Origin: Acidobacteriota bacterium
GTDB lineage: Bacteria; Acidobacteriota; Terriglobia; Terriglobales; SCQP01
Direction: 5' to 3'
DNA length: 64,000 bases
NCBI GenBank assembly: GCA_004299485.1
Contig: SCQP01000007.1
Coordinates: 1 to 64,000, forward strand
Below, one piece after another: positions 58,550 through 64,000 of this stretch (the first letter of the stretch is position 1; every line of letters starts with the position of its first letter). The translations under genes were made by a program, and so were the position numbers. The notes beneath the pieces were generated by a model that was given only the letters and a program-made list of their open reading frames with translations, ran no database searches and was not told the origin of the DNA.

Positions 58550-59251
58550 TTGTGTGGTCGCGATCTGCGGCATGCCGGCCGCTTGCCGGTCTGCGCAACC
58601 TGCCTGAACGAAATCCGCCCGCCGGCGAGCGAGGCGTGTGGGCGGTGCGGTCACGCGCTGGCGGCGCCGCTGGACGAAGGCTCGCGCATCTGCCTGCATT
58701 GCCTGGCGCATCCGGCGGAGTATGACGGGGCGGTGTGCGCGGCGGCCTATGAGGGACGCGGGCGGGAGCTGATCCATCTACTGAAATTCCGTGGCGTGCG
58801 AACCGCGGCCGAATACTGGGCGCAACGCCTGGCGGCGCTGACGAGCGAATTACCGGAAACGCCCGAGCTCGTGACACCCGTTCCGCTGGGCAAAAAGCGG
58901 CAACGGGAGCGGGGTTTCAATCAAAGCAGCGAGATCGCGCGGCGGTTGGCGAAAAAAATTGACTGCCGGTATGAGCCTCATGCTCTGGAGCGGCAGCGCG
59001 AAACCCGGCCGCAATCAGAGCTGCCCCTCGCCGACCGGCAACGCAATTTGCAGCATGCCTTCGCGGCGGATCGGCAGCGGGTAGCAGGCCGAAGCGTGCT
59101 GCTGGTAGACGACGTGCTGACGACGGGGGCAACGGCGCGCGCCGCGGCGCAGGCGCTGTGCGCGGCGGGCGCACGCCGGGTCATGCTGGCCACGGCGGCG
59201 CGCGCCGACCTGCATCAGGCCGCGCCGCGGGTGAAGGAGGCCGTAGCGTGA
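58550..59251 (+). CDS. ComF-family phosphoribosyltransferase (start uncertain)
   Basis: The 233-residue product counts from a TTG at 58550. Zinc-finger cysteines lie at the start (CGRDL, CATC, CGRCG, CLHC), then a type I phosphoribosyltransferase core with PRPP-binding [13 protein letters not shown]. ComF proteins are linked to DNA uptake and to replication-fork helicase function. The ComF-like reading continues upstream of the TTG ([15 protein letters not shown]), which would restore the first zinc-finger cysteine, but that frame has no ATG, GTG or TTG until a stop at 58397. A strong GGGAGGG lies at 58424..58430, so a rare start codon or a frameshift is possible. Confidence 0.75.
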   Translation: MCGRDLRHAGRLPVCATCLNEIRPPASEACGRCGHALAAPLDEGSRICLHCLAHPAEYDGAVCAAAYEGRGRELIHLLKFRGVRTAAEYWAQRLAALTSELPETPELVTPVPLGKKRQRERGFNQSSEIARRLAKKIDCRYEPHALERQRETRPQSELPLADRQRNLQHAFAADRQRVAGRSVLLVDDVLTTGATARAAAQALCAAGARRVMLATAARADLHQAAPRVKEAVA

Positions 59252-59271
59252 CCGCGCTAGCCCTGTCACGA

Positions 59272-59321
59272 GCGGGAGCGGAGGTGGCTCGCCACTTTTT
59301 GCCCTGGTCGCTCCCGCCGGA
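59272..59321. repeat. Dispersed repeat family D, copy 2, with inverted ends
   Basis: GCGGGAGCG (59272..59280) pairs with CGCTCCCGC (59309..59317), enclosing the family D block (reverse complement of 32945..32978, 32 of 34 positions the same). It lies in the gap between comF and the HNH gene, near the comF stop codon. Confidence 0.75.
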
Positions 59322-59384
59322 CCCCAGCCCGGCGAGCGCTCCTGCCGAGGCCGGCACCGGCGGCCAGCCGGCGCGGTGGAAGCG

Positions 59385-59933
59385 ATGAGTGCAGCAGTCG
59401 CAACTCCGCTGCAGTCGGCGCCGCTGCTGCGGCCCGTGCTGGTGCTGAACGCCAGCTATGAACCCATCAACGTGTGCGCGGCGCGGCGCGCGCTGGTGCT
59501 GGTGCTCAAAGGCGCGGCGCGGACCGAGGAGGTGCACAGCAGCTACTTTCACAGCAGCCGCACGCGCTATCCGGTGCCATCGGTGATCCGGCTGCTGGAT
59601 TACCGGCGCATTCCACACCGCTCGCGGGCCCTGTCGCGCAAGAACATTCTGCTGCGCGACCGCAATACCTGCCAGTACTGCGGCGCCGCGTGCGCCGCGC
59701 CGGCGCTGACGCTCGACCACGTCCTCCCACGCTCGCGCGGCGGCAAAAGCACCTGGGAAAACCTCGTGGCCTGCTGCCACAGTTGCAATCACCGCAAAGG
59801 CGACAGCCTGCCCCTCGAAGCCGGCATGAAACTGCTGCGCGAGCCGCAGCCGTTCAGCCTGCACACCAGCCGGCACCTGATCCGGATGATGGGCCGGAGC
59901 GACGAACAGTGGCGGAAGTACCTGTTTTTCTGA
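59385..59933 (+). CDS. HNH endonuclease-like protein
   Basis: The product has 182 residues from the ATG at 59385. A C-terminal HNH domain has [32 protein letters not shown] and the four zinc-binding cysteines. The N-terminal half ([27 protein letters not shown] and [14 protein letters not shown]) matches the widespread single-domain HNH proteins of actinobacteria and Acidobacteriota, whose role is unknown; nicking or DNA repair is suspected. It follows comF on the same strand, so DNA-processing links are possible. Confidence 0.85.
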   Translation: MSAAVATPLQSAPLLRPVLVLNASYEPINVCAARRALVLVLKGAARTEEVHSSYFHSSRTRYPVPSVIRLLDYRRIPHRSRALSRKNILLRDRNTCQYCGAACAAPALTLDHVLPRSRGGKSTWENLVACCHSCNHRKGDSLPLEAGMKLLREPQPFSLHTSRHLIRMMGRSDEQWRKYLFF

Positions 59934-59966
59934 GTTTACAGTTCACAGTTTACAGTTCACAGTTTG
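59932..59966. repeat. Period-7 tandem array (CAGTTNA type, 5 units)
   Basis: Units are GAGTTTA, CAGTTCA, CAGTTTA, CAGTTCA and CAGTTTG, starting at the HNH stop codon. A second period-7 array (ACTGANA type) follows at 60009. Confidence 0.88.
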
Positions 59967-60008
59967 AGCGGGGCGGCGGAGGGGGCGCGCGGGGGCGTGA
60001 CCGCCGGA

Positions 60009-60043
60009 ACTGAAAACTGACGACTGAGAACTGATAACTTGTA
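60009..60043. repeat. Period-7 tandem array (ACTGANA type, 5 units)
   Basis: Units are ACTGAAA, ACTGACG, ACTGAGA, ACTGATA and ACTTGTA, ending 3 bases before the ATG of the HIT gene. Together with the array at 59932 it makes up most of the 113-base gap. Confidence 0.85.
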
Positions 60044-60046
60044 GCT

Positions 60047-60547
60047 ATGGATTTCCTGTTTTCGCCTTGGAGGTATCAGTACATCCGGGAGGCACGCAGC
60101 GACGGGCAGCAATGCGTATTGTGCCGGGAGCTGACGAGCGGGGACGATGCGGCCAGCCTGGTCGTGCTGCGCGGCGCGCAGTGCGCTATCGTGCTGAACC
60201 GGTATCCCTATACCAGCGGACATATGATGATCCTGCCGTACGCCCACTGCGCCACGCTGACGGCATGCGGAGCGGCGGCGCGCGGAGAAATGATCGAGCT
60301 GGCGGCGCGGGCCGAGCGCGTGCTGGAGCAGGAATACAAGGCGCAGGGGCTGAACGTAGGACTGAACCTGGGTGAAGCGGCGGGGGCAGGCATTGCCGGG
60401 CATTTGCACCTGCATGTCGTTCCGCGCTGGCGCGGGGACGCCAATTTTATGACCGTGGTGGGGGAAACGCGGGTGCTGCCCGAGGATCTGAGCGAAACCT
60501 ATCGGCGCTTACGCGCCGCGTTCGCTGCTACTCCTCCCAGCGCTTGA
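60047..60547 (+). CDS. HIT-family nucleotide hydrolase/transferase
   Basis: The 166-residue protein has the histidine triad HLHLHVVPR, a leading RYPYTSGHMMILPYAH segment and a CVLC zinc pair (residues about 23-26). HIT enzymes hydrolyse dinucleoside polyphosphates or AMP derivatives. The C-terminal 30 residues (VGETRVLPEDLSETYRRLRAAF) match the longer HIT subfamily close to Ap4A phosphorylases of actinobacteria and Acidobacteriota. Its end overlaps the convergent fabF by 20 bases. Confidence 0.88.
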   Translation: MDFLFSPWRYQYIREARSDGQQCVLCRELTSGDDAASLVVLRGAQCAIVLNRYPYTSGHMMILPYAHCATLTACGAAARGEMIELAARAERVLEQEYKAQGLNVGLNLGEAAGAGIAGHLHLHVVPRWRGDANFMTVVGETRVLPEDLSETYRRLRAAFAATPPSA

Positions 60548-61757
60548 ACAACAGCGCCGCGTTGGTGCCACCGAAGCCGAAGGAGTTCGACAGGACGTAG
60601 CGGATGGCGCGCGGCTTGGCGTGGTTGGGGGTGTAGTCGAGGTCGCAGTCGGGGTCAGGGGTTTGGTAGTTGGCCGTGGGTGGCACGGTCTGGTGCTGGA
60701 GCGCGAGCACGCTGATGCCGGCTTCAAGGCCGCCGGCGCCGCCGAGCAGATGGCCGGTCATCGACTTGGTCGAGCTGACGGCGGCCTTGTAGGCGTGCTC
60801 GCCGAAGAGGCGCTTGATCGCCATGGTTTCGAACTTGTCGTTGTAGGATGTCGAGGTGCCGTGGGCGTTGATGTAGTCGACCTGCCCGGGCGCGACGCCG
60901 GCATCGGCGAGTGTCTGCTGCATGGCGCGGAAGGCGCCATCGCCGGAGTCCTCGGGCATGGTGATGTGAAAGGCATCGGCCGACATGCCATAGCCGACGG
61001 CTTCGGCCAGAATTTTGGCGCCGCGGCGGCGCGCGAATTCGAGTTCCTCGAGCACCAGGATGCCACTGCCCTCCCCAATCACAAAACCGTCGCGGGTGAG
61101 ATCAAAGGGACGGCTGGCGTGCTCGGGGTCGTCGTTGCGAGTGGAGAGCGCCTTCATGGAGGCAAAGCCGGCGACGCTCAGCGGTGTGATGGCTGCCTCC
61201 GTGCCACCGGCGATCATAGCGTCGGCATAGCCGTGCTGAATGAGCCGGATGGCGTCGCCGAGGGAGTGACTGCCCGAGGCACAGGCGGTGCAGGCGGCGG
61301 AATTGGGACCTTTGGCGTTGTAGCGGATGGAGACGTGTCCCGCCGCCAAGTTGACGATGGTGGCGGGAATAAAAAACGGCGAGACACGGCGGGGGCCGAA
61401 CTGAAGCAGGTTGGCATGTTCGCGTTCGATGACATCGAATCCCCCGATGCCGCTGCCGATGTGCACGCCTACGCGGGGCGCCAGCGCATCATCGACTTTC
61501 AACCCGGAGCCGGCCATCGCCTCGGCAGCCGCGGCCAGCGCAAATTGGATAAAGAGCCCCATCTTCTTGAGCTCTTTTTTCTCGATGAACTGGAAGGGAT
61601 CAAACGCCTTCACCTCGGCGGCGAAGCGGCAGCTATAGGCGGACGCGTCGAAATGGGTAATGGGCGCAACGCCACTCCGCGCCGCCAGCAAGCCTTCCCA
61701 GGTTTGGGCTGAGGTCAGGCCCACCGCCGACACGAGGCCGACGCCGGTAACGACCAC
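60528..61757 (-). CDS. fabF: 3-oxoacyl-[acyl-carrier-protein] synthase II
   Basis: The 409-residue condensing enzyme has the catalytic cysteine in [17 protein letters not shown], and the histidines in [11 protein letters not shown] and [15 protein letters not shown]. It elongates acyl-ACP with malonyl-ACP. The first standard codon is the GTG at 61757, but the conserved start of FabF (NRVVVTGVG) begins earlier; a CTG at 61775 overlaps the acpP stop as CTGA and would give [13 protein letters not shown]. The acyl carrier gene is immediately upstream, the usual acpP-fabF order. Confidence 0.93.
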   Translation of the reverse strand: MVVTGVGLVSAVGLTSAQTWEGLLAARSGVAPITHFDASAYSCRFAAEVKAFDPFQFIEKKELKKMGLFIQFALAAAAEAMAGSGLKVDDALAPRVGVHIGSGIGGFDVIEREHANLLQFGPRRVSPFFIPATIVNLAAGHVSIRYNAKGPNSAACTACASGSHSLGDAIRLIQHGYADAMIAGGTEAAITPLSVAGFASMKALSTRNDDPEHASRPFDLTRDGFVIGEGSGILVLEELEFARRRGAKILAEAVGYGMSADAFHITMPEDSGDGAFRAMQQTLADAGVAPGQVDYINAHGTSTSYNDKFETMAIKRLFGEHAYKAAVSSTKSMTGHLLGGAGGLEAGISVLALQHQTVPPTANYQTPDPDCDLDYTPNHAKPRAIRYVLSNSFGFGGTNAALLFKRWEE

Positions 61758-61771
61758 ACGATTTCTAGAGT

Positions 61772-62020
61772 TCAGGATTTATCCCCTACTTTGCCTTTGA
61801 TGTAATCAATGGCGTCCTGGACGCGGCGGATCTTTTCTGTGTCCTCATCGGGGATTTGTACTTCGAACGCGGTCTCAAACTCCATCACCAGCTCGACCAG
61901 GTCGAGTGAGTCGGCGCCCAGGTCCTCGACGAAGGAGGCATTGGGAGTGACTTCGGCGGGTTCGACCCCGAGTTTTTCCACCACGATTTGACGGACTTTT
62001 TCTTCGATCTCACCAGCCAT
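61772..62020 (-). CDS. acpP: Acyl carrier protein
   Basis: The product has 82 residues from the ATG at 62020, 9 bases after GGAGG; an upstream ATG is too close to that site. The phosphopantetheine serine is in [14 protein letters not shown]. The long acidic second helix ([17 protein letters not shown]) is typical. It carries acyl intermediates in fatty-acid synthesis. Confidence 0.95.
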   Translation of the reverse strand: MAGEIEEKVRQIVVEKLGVEPAEVTPNASFVEDLGADSLDLVELVMEFETAFEVQIPDEDTEKIRRVQDAIDYIKGKVGDKS

Positions 62021-62077
62021 GGGCATCGTCCTCCGGCCCCGCACGGCAGACAGCCGGCACGGGGGCGCGAAAACCAA

Positions 62078-62707
62078 TCATACACGGAATTCGAGATAGG
62101 CTGCCAGACGTTCCGTCGCGATGGCGCCGGCGCGGATGAGGCGCGGTGCGGGGCCGCAGAGATCGACGATGGTAGAGGGAAGAGCGGAAGGCGACGGGCC
62201 CGCATCAATCACGAGAGGGCAGTCTTCGCCGAGTTGGGCGATCACTTCGGCGGCGGTGCGGCAGGAGGGTGCGCCGCTGCGATTGGCGCTGGTGGCGGTC
62301 AGCGGGAAACCGGTGGCGGCGAGCAGCGCCATCAGAAAGGGGAGGCCGGGCTGCCGGATGGCAATGGTTCCCGTCCCGGCGGTAAGCGCGGCGGGCACGT
62401 GGGGAGCAGCTGGAAGCACCAGGGTCAGCGGACCGGGCCAGAAGGCGGCGGTAAGCTCGAGGAAGCGGGGCGGAAGCTGCGTGGCGAGCGTGGCGGCCTG
62501 CGCCGCGTCGCGCACGACGACGGGAAGGGGTTTGTGGAAGTCGCGGCCCTTGAGCGCGAAGACGCGGCCGATGGCAACGGCGTCAAGCGCGTTGGCGGCA
62601 AGACCGTAGAGGGTGTCGGTGGGAACGGCGGCGATGCCGCCGGCAGCGAGAAGCCGAAGCAGCTCGGGAATGGCGGCGGGATCGTCGGTGGCAAGAACGC
62701 GAGGCAT
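62078..62707 (-). CDS. L-threonylcarbamoyladenylate synthase (Sua5/YciO/YrdC family)
   Basis: The product has 209 residues from the ATG at 62707; a TTG 18 bases upstream is possible. The family core is clear: IAAVPTDTLYGLAANA at the start, KGRDFHKPLPVVV (the KxR/KP motif), FWPGPLTLVLP and ATSANRSGAPSC. It makes threonylcarbamoyl-AMP from threonine, bicarbonate and ATP for tRNA t6A; tsaD is at the other end of the window. It is short (no Sua5 C-terminal domain), so it is TsaC-like. Confidence 0.92.
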   Translation of the reverse strand: MPRVLATDDPAAIPELLRLLAAGGIAAVPTDTLYGLAANALDAVAIGRVFALKGRDFHKPLPVVVRDAAQAATLATQLPPRFLELTAAFWPGPLTLVLPAAPHVPAALTAGTGTIAIRQPGLPFLMALLAATGFPLTATSANRSGAPSCRTAAEVIAQLGEDCPLVIDAGPSPSALPSTIVDLCGPAPRLIRAGAIATERLAAYLEFRV

Positions 62708-62740
62708 ATGAGGACGGGTAATCAACTTGGCGCGGCCCTG

Positions 62741-62781
62741 AAAAACAACGAAGGGGAGCGATCGCTCGCCCCCCTTCGCCC
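62741..62781 (-). terminator. Rho-independent terminator for the lysine-rich peptide gene
   Basis: On the minus strand a GC-rich hairpin (CGAAGGGG paired with CCCCTTCG, with an inner AGCGATCGCT) is followed by TTGTTTTT (62748 down to 62741). It lies 17 bases after the stop of the 25-residue gene and before the Sua5-type gene. Confidence 0.8.
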
Positions 62782-62797
62782 AATTCCCGAAGAAATG

Positions 62798-62875
62798 CTA
62801 CTTCTTTTTCTTCGAGGTCTTCTTTTTCGCCGCCGGCTTCTTTGCAGCCTTCTTGGCGGGTTTCTTCGTAGGCAT
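62798..62875 (-). CDS. 25-residue lysine/alanine-rich basic peptide (histone H1-like tail)
   Basis: An ORF of 26 codons, too short for routine calling: ATG at 62875, stop TAG at 62798, with GGAG eight bases before the start. The translation is MPTKKPAKKAAKKPAAKKKT followed by SKKKK. It has repeated KKPA and KKAA units, as in the C-terminal arms of histone H1 and AlgP-like proteins. It has its own terminator. It could bind nucleic acid; at this length a protein role is plausible but not proved. Confidence 0.7.
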   Translation of the reverse strand: MPTKKPAKKAAKKPAAKKKTSKKKK

Positions 62876-63019
62876 GAACTATTCTCCAATCGAACAAGAT
62901 CTGCGCGAGTAGATCCACGCAGGTTTAGTGAATGTATAGAATTTTGCGGAAGCGAGTGTCAAGGAAAAAATGAAGCGAGGAACTCCGGATCGCAACCGGA
63001 AGGCGTGCGCTCTCGTCTG

Positions 63020-64000
63020 ATGAAAGAAGTGATGAAGACAATTCCGGTCGTCGCCGTGATGTTGCTGCTGCTCGCGCCGCTGACGCGGGCGCAGCTCTTG
63101 CCGCAGTCGCAGATCGCGCCGGTGCGGGCGCCGCAGGCGGCGAAAAAAGCGAAGCTGCCGCAAGTGCCGACGCTGGTGGCGAACGTAAATCTGGTGAACA
63201 TGGTTTTCAGCGTCGAGGATTTGCACGGCGGCTTTGTGCCTGGTTTGACGAAAGAAGATTTCCGCGTGCAGGAAGACGGCAAGCCGCAGGTGATCGAATT
63301 TTTCTCGGCAGAAAATGCATTGCCGCTCACGCTGGGACTGCTGCTCGACACCAGCCCCAGCCAGAGCGGCGTACTGACGGAAGAGCAGCGCATCAGCGAT
63401 CAGTTTTTCCACCAGGTGATCCGGCCGAAGGACCTCGCCTACGTGATCGGCTTCGATATCCAGGTGCAGTTGCTGCAGGACTTGACGGCGCAGAGCGACC
63501 GCCTCGCCGCCGCCGTCAACCACGCCCACATCGGAGGCGCGGACGCCTCGAGCGTGGGCGTGAACCCGGGAGATTTTCCCAGCCAGGGGCCAGTGGGCGC
63601 AACGCATCTGTGGGATGCGATCGTGCTCGCCTGCCGCGACGAGATGGCGCAGCAGGTGGGGCGCAAAGCCATCATCGTGGTCACCGACGGCGGCGAGCAG
63701 GGCAGCAGCTACACGAACCAGGACGCCTTGCGGGCTGCGCTCGACAGCAATACCACCGTCTTCGCCGTCATGACCGTCGACCGTCACTTTGGCGTTTATG
63801 GCTACGACCGCGGCCCGGGCCCGGGCGAGTTGAAAAAGATTTCTGAGCAGACCGGCGGCCGCACCATCAACGCCGGCAACAACCTCGCCAAGGCCTTTGC
63901 GCAGCTCGAGGCGGAGTTGCGCAGCCAGTACTCGCTCGGCTACCACAGCAACCTGCCGCCCTCGCCGGGGGCGTTCCGCACGGTGCACATCGAACTGCAG
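63020..64000 (+). CDS. VWFA-related acidobacterial secreted protein (C-terminus beyond window)
   Basis: The gene starts at the ATG at 63020 (a second ATG is at 63032) and runs past the window end, so 327 codons are seen. A signal peptide (VVAVMLLLLAPLTRAQ) is followed by an N-terminal beta region (VNLVNMVFSVEDLHGGFVPGLTKEDFRVQEDGKPQ), then a VWA domain with MIDAS motif DTSPS and the later VVTDGGEQG aspartate. This layout is the VWFA-related domain that is expanded in Acidobacteriota. It is likely a periplasmic or surface adhesion/binding protein. This gene supports the assignment of the host phylum. Confidence 0.85.
   Translation, partial: MKEVMKTIPVVAVMLLLLAPLTRAQLLPQSQIAPVRAPQAAKKAKLPQVPTLVANVNLVNMVFSVEDLHGGFVPGLTKEDFRVQEDGKPQVIEFFSAENALPLTLGLLLDTSPSQSGVLTEEQRISDQFFHQVIRPKDLAYVIGFDIQVQLLQDLTAQSDRLAAAVNHAHIGGADASSVGVNPGDFPSQGPVGATHLWDAIVLACRDEMAQQVGRKAIIVVTDGGEQGSSYTNQDALRAALDSNTTVFAVMTVDRHFGVYGYDRGPGPGELKKISEQTGGRTINAGNNLAKAFAQLEAELRSQYSLGYHSNLPPSPGAFRTVHIELQ

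Overview
The window is a high-GC bacterial chromosome segment, most likely from an Acidobacteriota (class not determined). The best evidence is the protein running off the right edge, which has the VWFA-related layout typical of acidobacterial secreted proteins. An alternative complex III respiratory operon and an overall acidobacterial-looking gene set agree with this. Genes are dense, with many 4-base ATGA or GTGA overlaps. I saw no rRNA, tRNA, CRISPR array, prophage or transposase.

Layout. 1-9.1 kb: an HME-type RND exporter, a secreted thioredoxin-fold protein, a polytopic membrane protein, and a sugar/envelope group (GT4 glycosyltransferase, heptose-phosphate-type GHMP kinase, methyltransferase). 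9.1-24.6 kb: a response regulator with a tiny H-box protein, then flbD-motA-motB on the minus strand, facing a long plus-strand flagellar run: GT2-TPR glycosyltransferase, fliC, fliD, fliS, a hypothetical gene, cheY, flgF, flgG, flgA, flgH, flgI, flgJ, flgM, flgN, flgK, flgL. Two good sigma-28 promoters (TAAAG-N15-GCCGATAA) sit inside coding sequence, one before fliC and one before flgM; a third, weaker candidate precedes flbD. 24.6-38.5 kb: mostly housekeeping (PAP2 phosphatase, selB, pyrF, tsaD, a UbiA-type prenyltransferase, OsmC) and several small membrane or zinc-ribbon proteins. 38.7-51.8 kb: one minus-strand respiratory operon, actABCDEF, a diheme cytochrome c, then the cytochrome oxidase genes (subunit II, subunit I, Cox11, a 60-residue membrane protein, subunit III). 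52-64 kb: an RRM protein, a P-loop/dCMP deaminase fusion, a NUDIX-like protein, a VapBC pair, thioesterase, TPR protein, DksA-type regulator, ComF, HNH, HIT, FabF, ACP, the threonylcarbamoyl-AMP synthase, a 25-residue lysine-rich peptide and the VWA protein.

How genes work together. The ACIII and oxidase genes form a complete menaquinol-to-oxygen chain, and the UbiA-family enzyme may supply the quinone. The flagellar block holds the late and P/L-ring genes but not the hook-basal-body core or export genes, so the regulon is split. TsaC and TsaD, at opposite ends of the segment, both serve tRNA t6A synthesis. SelB implies selenoproteins elsewhere in the genome.

The most unusual content is repetitive DNA. 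There are at least eleven short tandem arrays of different sequence that all share a period of exactly 7 bases; four of them encode the N-terminal region of exported proteins, and one 12-unit array joins a DedA-type membrane protein to a metallo-beta-lactamase-fold enzyme in one frame. There are also two-hairpin palindromic repeats (about 90 bases) that lie between genes and inside genes, a 116-base element with perfect 15-base inverted ends, and smaller palindromes inside a hydrolase gene. I consider this repeat-driven remodelling of protein ends and linkers the most promising subject in the window.
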